Shown here one piece after another: positions 9,201-20,789 of a stretch of DNA of 64,000 nt. The notes under the pieces are model-generated. The model did not search any database and was not told the origin of the DNA. It saw nothing but the letters and a program-made list of their open reading frames with translations. This DNA comes from Casuarius casuarius (Eukaryota; Chordata; Aves; Casuariiformes; Casuariidae): contig PTFA01000414.1 of assembly GCA_003342895.1 (NCBI GenBank), positions 149,690 to 213,689 of the forward strand, given 5' to 3'. Both the position numbers and the translations under genes were made by a program. Within the stretch, counting starts at the first letter, position 1. Each line of letters begins with the position of its first letter.

Positions 9201-12200
9201 GGGAAGCACTAGCTATTAGTACTGCTCTGCTTTGTATTTTCAATGGATTTTTTTTCTTTAGCGTTGCTGTTAGTGGCTCTCCACTGTTACCTTTTGTTTT
9301 CTTCTCAATAGCTTGTCTAATAAATGTCATTATCTTGGGCACAAATCTACTTCATGTCTCAATTCCACTTGGTAAGAGTTGGTAATAATAGCAAAACAAT
9401 GATTCTTTTAGAAGGGGATCTTTCACCAGCAGCTGCAGATGCCACTTCTCTTCTTCCTGCACCTGTCCCTGAAACTGATAAAGACAAGGGGAGCATGTAT
9501 TGCTGGAAAGTAAAAGGGGCATCCAGCTGATAAATTGGATGTCTAAGTGGTGCTGGCAGCAGTCAATACAGCAACTTTGGGGATCTGGGCAGCTGAGCCC
9601 CTGCCACCTTAGTAATTAGAGAAGTCGTGTTTATGGCCTGGGATCCTTTCTAATTCCAGCAGATTAGAGTGAAGAGTGAGGGTTTATAGGGGAAAGATGA
9701 GAAATATTTCTTATAGCTTCAAGGAACTTCTCATCTAGAACCAAATAAAGCTATTGCCTCCCTGTCTAAATCTGGAGCTGGAAAGGCTTTAATTGGTGGG
9801 TGGAGGGGTGCTTACTGGGCTTCAGGGTCAGCCCACAGGTTCTTAAACAAAAGTACTAAGGCAGCTCCAATTGAAATATTTCATCTTGCAGCAGCATGTT
9901 ATCAAAGATGCTTAAACACAGTGAGACCTGGCCCTGATCCCTGCTGGCCACAGCGGCTCTGGCTTGTTACCGATCCTCCAGTGCGAACAGCCAGAGTGCG
10001 AAAGCCTAGGGTGAATGGCGTTTTAATTAAAGCAAACACTGTCTCGGCTCCACCCAGCAAAGCTCAGCTGCTGTGTTGTCAGTGCTTTCGGGGAGGGATT
10101 TTCTGTGCCTGTGAAACAGGAGCTGTTAATGGAAGCCTCCCTTGATTGCTGTGCTCAGGTGGAGTGGATGCTGGGTACCTCCACCCCTCTGAGGGCTCCC
10201 TGGGCTGAGTCGGTACCAAAACCGCTGTAATTGTGCTTGCGGTTGTTCATTGTTCACCTGCCAAACTAAATGATCCTCGCTGTTTGCTGGCTTTGCTGCT
10301 TTCAGTGAGGGGAGATATAACTGACCCTGCATCTGCTGTGATTTGTACCATTCTGGTGCTCGAGACCCTATTTTTTGCTGCTCTCCCAGCTGTGTCCTCT
10401 TTCTGCTGCTTGGGGCTCTTCCGTAGCCAAGCCAGAGGCAGGTAGTCCAGGGGCTTTGGCAATGGGTAGAACCTGCTGGTGAAGCCTTGTTCTTAGCAGA
10501 CTCCTTTAAGGATGTACCACAGTGACCACAATCCCGTTGTGGTCTCTGGTTGCAGGGCTGGAAACTGATATGGCTGGGAAAGATCTCAGTCTCTTGAATG
10601 TGCTTGAATAGTCTACTGGATCTGCAAGGAAGCGCTACGCGTAGAGAAGGAAAAGCAGGGCAGCTCTCGCTGAACCACCACAGTGCCCTGCCCTCTGAAT
10701 GGCTCCAGGAGCTGCTAGTCCCTAGAGAGGAGCTGTAGGTCTCCTGTTCTCATTTAATTAGCTACATTAAAGGATGCTGAAATTGTATTGGATTCCTAAG
10801 GTTACACTTCAGGCTAAGAAATTGCTTTAGTTGGCATAGGACATCTGGGAGACTGCAAACAGGGCCAACTGCTGGAGGCAATTGCTCCATGTCAGAGGGT
10901 GGGATGTGCCTTAAATGGTTTTGGTATTCTCTCCCCAAAGAACAGACAGCATCAGGTGGTCCTGGTTTGCATTTGTTGCTCAAGGAAGTATTTTCATGAG
11001 TAACTTCCTTCTCTGAGTGCCTGTAATTCATGCCCTGACTGCCGTAAGGTGGGACAGCCCTCCAGTCTGGTTGCTGGCTATGGTATGTTCTGGTAAATAA
11101 AGGGCAGTCATATTATGGTGGGACTTCATACTCCTGACAAGCCTTGAGCATCTTGCAGGCTCCACCTCCTTTTCTGAGCACACTGTTATCCTATTGCTGG
11201 GTTGTCTGGGTGCCTCCAAGCTGTGTCCCTTCACTGAGATATTTTTATTCTCTCAGTACCTACTGCATCACTTTTTTTTAAGACATTCTCCCCTCCACCC
11301 TCCCCTTTTTTTGCTTGGTTCTTACATTTTAAAACACACACATCATGTGTGCAGCACTCAGACGTGCTCTCGGCTTTCCCCCAAATGTAATTGCTTTAGA
11401 ACTGCAGATAGTTGGTGAAAGCAATTTTCTCTGTATTATGGAAAACTCCAGCTCGTCTCATTCTTCAGGCAAGCCTTTGTAGTTGCTCTCCCCCTAGTAC
11501 TTCCTTCTCTCTGTCAATGTGAAATGTTCATAGCCTTGACTTGCACTATCATCCTCTGCTTTCTTGGCTAATGTCCTCGCCTTTTCAGGACCGTAGGAAG
11601 AGGCTTGAATGGGCATGCGGTGATGGACATCTTTGAAATCAGTGGAGGAGGATTAGCACTGTTGTAGTATCTGCTGAGAGAGGGTGGTGCTCAGCTTGCA
11701 CCAAAGCCTCATCTCTTAGCTGCATTGATAGGAGAGCGTCTGGTGCCATTGCCAAATCTCCCTGGCGAGCTTGATACAATGGTTGAGTGTGCTAGGCATG
11801 TACTCTTTTTTTTCTTTTTCCTTTTCAACTCTGAATGCTTAACATGCTCTTTTCATTTGCAGGACGTGTTGGGTTTTCAAAAGCATTAATGATGGAAAAT
11901 AAATTGGAATTTGAGAGAAATAATCTTTAGGCATTCTCTGTAGGCCTTGTCTTGCCTTGCTTTTCTCAGCCATGTTGAAGGCTGTGCCTGGGCTGGAATA
12001 CAAATGAGAGCGAGCCCTGGATCCCTCTAATCTATTGCGATGCCTGCCTTTTGCTCAGTGGGTCTCTCCAAAGAAAACGATTTTGCAGGGAAGCTGTCTG
12101 GTCGCTAGCGCTGATAAAAACATACAGAGGTTTGGAGAGGAACAGAAGTGTAGGAGCAGCAGGCGTGACCAAATGCAGAGGCACTGCCGAACCTGCTCCA

Positions 12201-13500
12201 AGGGCCTCCAGGCTCTGAGTTGTAAGAAGGTCTCTACCTGCATGACTAATGGGAAGTAGGCCCTTACAAGGTGAGACACTTTCATGGTAAACTAAGAGAT
12301 TAGAGCTAGGGGTCTGCTGTGTGCTGGGGCCTTCTGGAGGTCCATCTGCAGCTCGGGTGGCTGAGGTACTTTAGCTGTATTCTGGAGTGGGACAGTATGT
12401 GCTGATCCTGAGCTGTCCAATTCAGTCCTGCCCCAGCTGTGCCAACCTGTCCTGGGTAAAAAGGACTTCACATGAAGAACTGGATCTTGCAGATGGAGTC
12501 AGACCATGGGTAAATGATTTGTGTGTACTTTAGGGATTTTTAGCTCCTGTCTCTGTGACACCTCCTGTCTACTCCTCTCCAAACATTACAGTTGGGAATC
12601 TGGGATTGGTTCCCGATCTCCCAAATCCCAGACAAATATTTTAATCACTGTGTTGCCCTTCTTCAGGCTCCCTTTGTATGACCATGGTGCTGCCTCTGTA
12701 GCTGTGGGCCCTGGACTTCCCCTGCGTGCTGGTCAAGGCTTCTGGCTGCATCTTTCTCTGCCCAGATGTTGAGACCTCTCTCAAATATAGGACTCCTCAA
12801 TGGCAATCCTGTCTTGCCCTCTAAGAGCTGCTGTCTCCAGAGGAGGGTGGAAAAGGAGGTTTTTTGCAAAAGGGACATGTGCCATATCCCTCGTTTGCCT
12901 TTCTAAGGGCTCTGGACAGGTGTGGGCAAGAGGAGATGGAGCATTACAGAGTGGTGACTGTGGCTGGGGCCTATCCTGTGACACTGGTCCCTGGTGCAGG
13001 TGGCCCAGTCAGTGGGCAGGTGTTGGGGCCAGCTTTGTGAGCAGAGAGAGGGAGCTGGGTGTGGAGAACCTGAGATCCCTCTGAGCAGCTGGTGGGGAAG
13101 GGTCATCCTTGCAAGTATCAGGCCTGAAAACAAGATGAGCTCTGAGGTGACAGGTATAGAACATTTCCTACCTGCGAGAAAGGGGAGATGATCTGCAGAA
13201 ACTGAATTTGAGCCTAGAAAGGGTAAAATCTGCTGTGTATCTCAGCCAAAGCCAATGGCTTTGGCAGAAGCAGGCTCAGCCTCAAGGAGGAGTGTCTGAA
13301 GAACCGTAGAGCTCTGCGCCTCCATCACAAATGGTGTGTGCGTGTGGCTGCCTTAAATGTGACTTTCCATGGCTGAATAATTAATAGCACTGCAGGTTGT
13401 TCAGATGGGAACATGACAAAGAAAATCATACCATGTTCTCAGTGCTGACACTTTTACAGTGGCTTTCAGAGATTTCCTCTCTTCCTGACCCCCCCCCCCC
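9200..13500. other. Gene-free, CpG-poor stretch
   Basis: No recognisable gene or repeat family. AT-richer patches at 9200-9400, 9840-10060 (including TTTTAATTAAAG) and 10750-11030 might be regulatory. A strong pyrimidine tract and acceptor, TTTTCATTTGCAG, ends at 11862; the frame after it runs 22 codons to a stop at about 11928 with an AATAAA inside it, so a terminal exon is conceivable but unsupported. A run of C (about 13489-13500) is a simple homopolymer. Confidence 0.25.
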
Positions 13501-15910
13501 TTATGTTTCTCACACATTAGGAAGAGCAGTGCTGGTCACTTCTCTCTTGAGATGCCTGTCTTGATGCCAGCAGCCTTTCAAGATGTGCTTAAAGATATCT
13601 GCCAGGGTGCTGCTTATGACAGGGCAGGATATGGCAGTTTTGTCAGCATCAAAACATCTGGCCTCTGGAGGAGAGCTGATGTGCTGGTGGGGCAGTGCAC
13701 TGAGAGCTGGCATACCTGGCATGCGTTGCTGCTGGCTACCTGTCTAATCCTGGCCGTGCCCTGGCTGTGCCCTGTCTGCTTGCCTGGTATCTGTCCTGTC
13801 TTTAGGCAGCTCTTCTTTGGTGTGAGGACAGTCTTTGATAGACACACAATGTACATGATGCGTGGGTGGGAAAGGCTTCCTGTCAGCTGGAGACTATGGC
13901 AGTACATGCTATTAAAGTAAGAATGCAGTTCTCTACCTTTGCTTTAAAACGGCCTTATCTCTGTCTTGCAACCAGCTTTGGCTTTCAACCTCCCTAGAGA
14001 GGTAGGAGACTCTTACCTTCATGCTCTGGGGTGGAGGAGAAGGTGCTGTGACAGGGCCGTTGGGGGTGATGGTCCACGCTCAGCTTGGGTGCCTATGTCC
14101 AAGGAAGTCAATGCAGAGCCTGTTTTGAGGTTATCTGGGCTTTTGTCCTGTACAGCCTCAGTTAGGGCTGATGTACAGGGCAGAAGATAGTGCTGGAAAA
14201 CCTGTTTCTCTCTCCTGCCCCTGTTCTGGAAAAACAACACGTAGCTGGACTGGTCCATGAATCCGCAGAGTCTCGTATCTCTCGCCTGCCTTTGGCAAGA
14301 GGCTGTTAAGGCACTGTTTCCTACCTTAGTCTGGCCCCTGGGCTCCTTTTGGACGCAAACCAGCCTTGTAATGAAAGCTTTTTCTATGTCTATTTGTTTT
14401 CTGAGCATCAGTTTATGTCTGGAAAACCCTTTTGCAGTGGAGCCTGGAGTATTTCAAAGGCATCCAGCAAAAGGAATGGGGCTCTGCAGGGACCCTGTGT
14501 ATGCCAGGCTTGAGGCGAGCCCAGCTGGGCGGAGGCCTTGACAGGCAGCTGCCCATGTTTGGAAGCTCGAGGAGAAACCCCAAATCTCTCCCCTTTTTTT
14601 GTCCCTCTCTTCATCTGCCCCAGAGTATCACTTGGTACTGCCAGGGCTTGCTGCCCTCCCCTGCCTCTTGCTTGCCCCCCAGGCATCCAAGCAGATGTGT
14701 CTTCTCTACCCCACCTTGATTTTCTTCCTGCCATTAAAAGTATAAGGGAGAAAAAACCACCACCTTGACTGCTAGGGGTTGGACATGGGCTGAGTTCTGT
14801 GTGCGCATGTTTCAATGTGGATTTTACTTTTAATGAAAGTTTTCTCAAAGCCACTGTGGCAAATGCTATTAAAACTTCTGGCCTGCTCTCCTGATGAGCG
14901 CTTCCCAGCTTTGCGTCTTTCTGTTCCTCGGAGCAGGGAAATGTGTGTGGATTCCTTGGTATCACTGCTTGCAGCTGTGCTGTGTGTTCCTGCTCGCAAA
15001 GGCAGATCTGAGGACTGCGCCTAGCACTTGTAGCGGGAAGGATTGAAGTCTGTGGTGGCTCTAAGATCTGACTGCTGTATTGTTAAAAGGTTTTCACTCG
15101 AAGCTTAGACAAATTGCAGCTTTTTGGTGTTTCTAGCTCTAGACAGTTCATGTGCACACACAGGTTCTTTACTGCCTGCATGGAAGGTGGGTTGACTTCT
15201 CACCTCTCTTTTAGTAGAGAGAAACCCAGATGTCTCCCAGCTTGCAACCTACTGAATCAAAACTTTCTGCCCATTTCCAAGGGGCTGGGCTTGGTGTGGT
15301 GAGGGAAATCCCGGAGTTTGCTTCCATAGTGCAGTCGTCAGTAGGGCTTGGCGTGCCAAGTCGCATGTGTTTCTAGCCTTGAAAGTCTGAAGATCTCTTG
15401 ATGAGCTGGTATGTTGGGCAAGGAGGATTCACGGGTCTAAAACCTGCTGCGATCCTCATGTGCGAGTTAGCCTGTTTAGTGGTACTTGAGCATCCCTTGC
15501 ACTTTTTCCTTTGAGGGCTCAGCTCTGTGAGATGCTGAATGAGGCTGATTGCTTTCAGCTCCTGCTGAAGTCAGAGCTGGGGGTGCCTCGCTGCCTGGGT
15601 AGGTGCTGTACACTTCACAAATTGGGCCTTTCTTGCAGTGATATCCTTCTAGTTACATAGTTGTATGTTGTCTTAATAGTGTCAAGCTCTGAATGAGCTC
15701 GGGCAATTTGCTTTGTAAAGCAACGCACTAAATATGTCAACACTCGGCGCATGTTTTTAATATAATATTTCAGATTGTTTTGAAAGAAGCCAAGATCCTT
15801 CTTTCCCTCTTCATTAGGAGCATTTTATGTGAAGGAGATGAACAATAGAGAGAGTATGCCAGAGAAAGCTTTCCCGAGTATTTGTTGCCACTGAGAAATC
15901 AGCTGTTCTT
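13500..15910. other. Gene-free, CpG-poor stretch
   Basis: Frames such as 13552-13920 plus and 14408-14965 minus are open but resemble nothing known. On the minus strand, ATGAAG|GTAAGAGTC near 14017 is a good donor-like site, but its only nearby upstream acceptor would leave an exon of about nine bases. The interval 15690-15800 is AT-rich with TTTTTAATATAATATTTCAG and may be a small conserved element. Nothing else can be named. Confidence 0.25.
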
Positions 15911-15913
15911 TCG

Positions 15914-15933
15914 AAAAAAAAAAAAAAAAAAAA
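15914..15933 (+). repeat. Poly(A) homopolymer, about 20 bases
   Basis: Uninterrupted run of A following TTTCG. It lies upstream of the CR1 fragment and is not its tail, since CR1 elements end in short octamer-like repeats rather than poly(A). Probably a simple homopolymer; I see no retrocopy body attached. Confidence 0.8.
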
Positions 15934-15984
15934 TCCCTGCAGTGCATAACTATCAGGGCAATTAAGCAGTGTGTAAACTGCCAG

Positions 15985-16145
15985 GGAGGGTTGTAGACTC
16001 ACCATGGCTGGAGATGTTGAAGGCTAGACTTGACTGTGTTCATCAGGCAGGCCTTAGGCACAAAGAAATTCCAGCTGCCTGAGGGTGAATGGGTTAAATG
16101 ACCTAACAGCAGGTCCCCTTCCAACCGAGAAGTTTCAGGAATATC
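15985..16145 (+). mobile_element. CR1 LINE 3'-end fragment
   Basis: The 3' region of a chicken-repeat-1 (CR1) non-LTR retrotransposon in plus orientation. Visible hallmarks are CATGGCTGGAGATGTTGAAGG, followed by a GACTTGACTGTGTT stretch matching the family's 'GGACTGGAC' region, then ATGACCT at 16098-16103 and GGTCCCCTTCCAACC ending at 16126, the most conserved part of the CR1 3' end. It is 5'-truncated, as most CR1 copies are, and strongly diverged, so it is an old inactive copy. CR1 is the dominant LINE in birds and other sauropsids, and this gives the best taxonomic evidence in the window. Confidence 0.85.
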
Positions 16146-17590
16146 TTTTGAACTGTTCTGCCATGAGTATTTTTGGGTTGTGGGGTAAAAGTGTGAAACT
16201 GGTACTGCTTCAGCCCAGGAACGATGACTGTGTCTTTTAACTTCCTTCCCCACAGGACCATGGATGGGGTCTACTAGTGTTTGTCTCCAGCTGTTGGGAG
16301 ACTTGGTTTCATGCTGTGAAAAGCGTAAGACATTTTGCCTGGCTGGTTGCAGTACTCTGTTCTGACTGGGGTTAGTCAAAAAAAGTTTTTACAAAAATAT
16401 TTCTGTCGCAGAAATTGGGCTGTTGGCTAAATGCATGCTCATCCTCCTCTAAAGATATTTCTTTTTCATTGCAAGATGGAGGAAACTTTCAGGAAAGTCA
16501 GAACTTTCCTCCTGTAACTTCAACAAAGATGAGTGTTGAGTGACAGTGGGAGGGCAGTGCTCCTCCAAAGCCCCCTGCCAGCCCTTGCTCTCCTTTCCCT
16601 CATGCCCGGCGCAGGCTTTCAGTTCAATGGCCTGATGGAGGTGGCCTCTGGTACGCATTTCTTCATGAAACGGAGGGCAGCAAAGGATCCTTTGCCTTTT
16701 CACTGCAGAAAAGTGTTCAAATGAGTCAGGGAGTGTTTTTTATTTCTGTTTGAGGTCGTGGACTGAACTGCAGCAAGCCAGCAGGGGTCTGAAGCAGAGC
16801 CCTTTGGTGGGGTGAGAAGAGGCCCTGCAGCCCCAGGAAAACTGTGGCTATATATTCAGAGAGGCAGTTAAATAGATGCAATTCTGCACCTGGTTGCTTG
16901 TGTTTAAGCTGTTATCCCTAGCTAAGGCAGGCACTATTTCTATCAGGCCAGCCTCATTAGTTGGAGGGTTTCTAGTAGATGTCACAGCACCCCTAGTCCC
17001 TGAAGAGGGATTTGAGCTTAGAGGGCAATCTCTCTGCAAGATCAGACCAGGAGAAATGCTCCAGACAGAGGAGAGCATGCAGATGTTGGCATGACAACTA
17101 GATGTGGCTGGTGAGCTGGCTTGCCAGAGGGATGAGGTGGAAGACAAATAGGGAAAGGAGTAGGCTGAGGAGAGTCCAGGCAGGAAGAGCAAGCCCTTCA
17201 TCCAGCCCAAACTTAGGGGTGGGAAAACCAGAGCTTCTGTCTGCTCCAGTTGGAGCTGCGTCCTGGCTGATCCCCTCTGCCGCAGCCGCTTGTGTGGCAC
17301 CAAACCCCCCAGAGAAAGGGAGCTGGTCCTGAGTGACTGCGTGTGAGTGGGGAGGCCACCTCGGCGAGCAGGGCTTGAGGTGCTCAGGAGCAGACAGCTG
17401 AGCCCTGGACGCTGCTAGGCAGTGAGGCCGAGGCAGGAGGGTGGAGGGCCTGGGTGACAGGTCTCCAGCTGCCCAGCCAGGAAGCAAAAGCGACCTTTGA
17501 GAAGTGGCTCCCAAATGTCTCCTTGCCAACTCTAGTGCAGGGCTAGAGCCTCGTGATCTTGAAGTGCTCACCAGTCCCCGCTGTCCCCTT
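16146..17590. other. Gene-free stretch
   Basis: No recognisable gene. A strong acceptor-like site, CTTCCTTCCCCACAG, ends at 16255 on the plus strand, with an open frame of about 40 codons after it that resembles nothing known. The 17098-17850 minus frame (250 codons) is Ser/Pro-rich without a domain. 16380-16500 and 16860-17000 are AT-richer but unremarkable. Confidence 0.25.
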
Positions 17591-17592
17591 AC

Positions 17593-17632
17593 CTTGGGAA
17601 TGGGCTTCTTGGGGAGGCTGTTGGACCACTGG
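17593..17632 (-). other. Candidate small internal exon, minus strand (40 bases)
   Basis: On the minus strand a pyrimidine-rich tract ends CCCTCCTCCAG before 17632, and the donor TTCCCAAG|GTAAGGGG follows 17593; both are near-consensus. None of the three frames contains a stop; one reads QWSNSLPKKPIPK. The exon is too short to identify a product, and no partner exon was found. Confidence 0.2.
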
Positions 17633-19175
17633 CTGGAGGAGGGTGGTGTTGATGTGGGGACAGGGGTTGTGGCATCAGGGACAGTGCAGAGAAGCTTTTG
17701 GAGCAAAGGTGGAGGGGTTGCTCCTGTGACCATGCCCAAAGCCATGTGTGAATGGCAGATAATGCCTGGGCTATGCATGCAGGGGCAGGGACCTGGGGCA
17801 GGCAGAGGGTGGCTCTGAGAGGAGACTTGTGTATCATATTCTTGCTGCAAGGTGCTGATCAGAGGTTAGGGGAGGCCTGTGACAAGCATCCTGGAAAAGC
17901 TGCGGCCCTGTGGCTGCTCTGCCTGGACGGCTGGGGCCAGCATTCTTTCCTGCGCTCTGGACAGGCAGGATTCGGGTTTTTTCACCTCGGTAATCCTGCT
18001 GCTCAAATATTCTTCCTACAGATCTGTTTTTTTTACAGCTCCTAAATGGAGTGTTTAAGCTTATTCTTTTCTTTTCTGTGAAGGAAGCACTAAATCCTTT
18101 ATCCTGCCTGGCTATTTCTGTGCGGGTATTTTCTCATTGTGCTACAGCTTGTCAGCTGTGTCAAAGCCTAGAAACCTTGGCCTCTTTCGGTCTCTAGACT
18201 TGGATTTCTCTGCATTTAACAACACAGGCTCTACTTGGACTAGCATTTCTTTTCTCTCCTCTTGGTATTTCTTTTGCAAAAATATCTATTTAAAAGAAGC
18301 CCTGACAAAAGGGAGCAAGCAGAGAGGCAATGGCCTGTCAGGTTTGTCCTCAGCACAGCCTGAAAGTGCTGGCTCTTAGCACTGGGTAGGGTGAGGACTG
18401 AGTCAAAGCCAGGGTTTCCTCTCCGTCCCACATTGTGGTGTGTTGAGCACTTGACACAACAGGATTCCCTCTCGGGGGAAGAAAAAGCTCGCTTGCCTCC
18501 GAAGCCATGACAAGTTGGATGTGCTGCTTTTGTCGGCATTGTCCCTGTCCTTCAGCAGCAGGACTATGCTGGTGGCAGAGCCAGGAGTTGCCATCCAGCA
18601 CCCAAAAGATGTGCGCTGGGCTTGGTGAGGGACCTGAGCTGTGGTGCTGGGGCCTCTGTGCCCACCAGACCCATTGGCCTTGGGTTTGCCCCCTGGGCGG
18701 GCGGGAAAACCCACCGAGCTGCCCTGATCATGCAGATGAAGGGAGGGTGGGAGGTGATGGCTTAGAAAAATGCATATAAATGGCTTAATTCCCAGTGAGA
18801 GGATCAGAGAGCTGCTGGATTTATTTCAGCGAGAGGAAGGTCAAGGCTGGGCTAATCAGCACCATCAATGTTACCCCAACCTCCTAGCTGGTGGGAAGGG
18901 AGAGCGAATGCAGCGAGGCCCCGAGCTCAAGGGGGATGATCAGAGCAGGTTTCTGTGCTCCTGCATAGGGCTGTCACCTGGGGGTCTCTGAAGGCAGAGC
19001 AGAGCTGAGCAGTGGGCAAGGAGGCAGCCTGTGGTGGTGAGGGCTTAGTGCTTGCTGTGGTAGCAGGGCTGGTTGTGGGGTGCATGGCAAGGTCCCGGGG
19101 TACTGCAGAGGGACGCGGCCCATGTGCTGGCAGGGCAAAGCAGCAGGCAGAGCGGAGGCTGGCCTGCTGGGACCC
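17633..19175. other. Gene-free stretch
   Basis: No recognisable gene. The patch 18750-18880 is AT-rich (GCATATAAATGGCTTAATTCCC and GGGCTAATCAGCACC pieces) and could be regulatory. The T-rich stretch 18020-18075 and overlapping frames at 18240-18714 minus are not distinctive. Confidence 0.25.
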
Positions 19176-19179
19176 TCAC

Positions 19180-19256
19180 CTCGTGGTCTAGCTCAGCCCG
19201 CAGCAGCCAGGCTTTCCGGAGATTAGCCTGCAATCTCCAAGCATTTAATGCTTGGG
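19180..19256. promoter_or_regulatory. Paired short inverted repeats; overlapping minus-strand exon-like segment
   Basis: Two inverted repeats touch each other: GGAGATT/AATCTCC with a seven-base loop (19219-19239) and CCAAGCATT/AATGCTTGG with a one-base centre (19237-19255). On the minus strand, 19180-19227 is bounded by a CAG and by the donor CACGAG|GTGAGGG, with an open frame reading ANLRKAWLLRAELDHE. The acceptor lacks a pyrimidine tract, so an exon is doubtful. The dyads could instead be homeodomain binding sites or simply structure-forming DNA. Confidence 0.3.
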
Positions 19257-20055
19257 CAGTGGGGTCGGCGAGCACAACGGCAGGACTTGGGGCGTGGGGA
19301 TTAGCAGGGAGTGGCGGCATGGGATTGCTGTTGGTGTGCAGTGCGGGTGGTGAGAAGGGACTTCCTGCCTGACCCTGCTCAGAGGGGAGATGCTCTGGCT
19401 TGTGGCTGATGCTGGAGCCCCTGGTCTTGCTTTCTGGGGTCTCTGCTTCTTGTTGCCCTGCAGGAATGGTGCATGATGCCAAGCGCTGTGCACCAGCTTT
19501 TGGTGATGGCCTGGGGCTGCATCCCCAGAGCTCCTGTCTTCACAGTGCCCCCCACGCTGCTGCAGGGTGGAGGAGGGACAGATGAACTCTGGGCATCTCC
19601 ATCCTTGGCATTAACAGGCTGGAAGAGGAGGGCTGAAGAGCTGCTGAGGAGTGAGGAATGGCTCCTGGTGCCATCCTTTCATGGGCTGGAGCTAGAGACC
19701 TCCTGCTCCAGCCCCACATATGCTCTTAAATGGTGCTGCTTCTCGGGTGCTGCTTCCAGCTGGCCCAGGAGGGACTGGGGTCTGGTGCTCACTCCCCTGG
19801 TCCGTGGTGCTGGGGGGCTGCAGACGGGCCACTGCGAAGCTGAGATGGAGGTGTGCGTGCTCCCAGCCTGTCTGCTTCATGCCCTGTCTCAGTGGTGTCA
19901 ATGGTCTAATGAGATTAGTGACCATCTGTTTACTGGGAGGTGGATGTGGGGCATCGCTGTTAACATCTAACGGCTTCATTTTGGAGCTGCGTTGGCGCTT
20001 GCTGAGAAGGATGCCGGCGTACTGCTCCGGGCAGTGCTGGCCTGCGCCTGGCCGG
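19256..20055. other. Gene-free stretch, moderately GC-rich
   Basis: No recognisable gene. The frames at 19473-19970 plus and 19692-19979 minus have no known features. Between 19880 and 19990 there is GTCTAATGAGATTAGTGACC, with homeodomain-like cores, leading into the candidate element that follows. Confidence 0.2.
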
Positions 20056-20059
20056 GGGT

Positions 20060-20275
20060 GGGGGGAGTTAAAAGAACAAAAGAATAAACAATGGGAACTG
20101 TGATTAATTAGCGAAGCTAATTAACAGAGTGCTTGGCGCAGGCTGGAGTTTGAGGATAAGGTGTCAGGATTGGAGAAGAAGCTAAGGACTCTGGGGCGAT
20201 TTATCTCGGAGGCTGAATGAGGAGCTGGAAGGTGGTGACACCTGCTTTAATTGCCGCCTTTTCACAGCCTGCTCC
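20060..20275. promoter_or_regulatory. Candidate enhancer: SOX motifs and a perfect homeodomain palindrome
   Basis: AT-rich block bounded by GC-rich DNA. It contains AACAAAAG (20075-20082) and AACAATGG (20087-20094), both SOX-type cores, then a perfect inverted repeat TTAATTAGC (20104-20112) and GCTAATTAA (20116-20124) separated by GAA, giving two TAATTA homeodomain cores facing each other. Further on are GTGACACCTG and CTTTAATTGCC. Such packing of HMG and homeodomain sites is typical of developmental enhancers; activity and conservation are inferred. Confidence 0.45.
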
Positions 20276-20785
20276 TCTCCAGTGGGTCCTGTGTGTCCGC
20301 CACCCCGGCGGGCTCTCCGCACGGCAGCGGGCGCAGGGTCGGTGCGGGTGCGCGTGAGGGGCTGCTGCGCTGTTCGCTCTTGCTGCCAGCAGCAGCAGAA
20401 AGCAAGCACCTGTAGATGAAGCTGAAGCCTCCTGCTTGAATTGCTTTACTGTGCCATCTCTGTGGTTGCCAGGTCTTGTGTGTAAAATAAGACCTGTATT
20501 CCCTGGGCGGGTGCCTCTCCGAGGGCTCCCAGCCGTGTCCGACCCCCCCGTTCTGCGGGTCTATCTCTGGGTACGCAGGGATTTGGGGATCCGGGTTTCT
20601 GGCAGGTGTCTGGTGTTTTCCTCCGGAAGTTATCCTTCCCTTCTCCCTGCCACCATAACTGTTTCATAGCAACAGACCGTAATACCACGGAGGGAGGATG
20701 ATGCCGTGGAGTAGAGGAGAAGCGGCAGCTCGCGTCCCTCGGAGGTAGCTGGAGGTGTTGTTTACACACAGCTATCGCTATTCTG
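20276..20785. other. Gene-free stretch between candidate elements
   Basis: GC-rich with a small CpG cluster at 20297-20370 (CACCCCGGCGGGCTCTCCG and CGGGTGCGCGTG pieces) and again at 20515-20600. Open frames (20446-20769 minus, 20436-20669 plus) are not recognisable. Confidence 0.25.
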
Positions 20786-20789
20786 AGCA

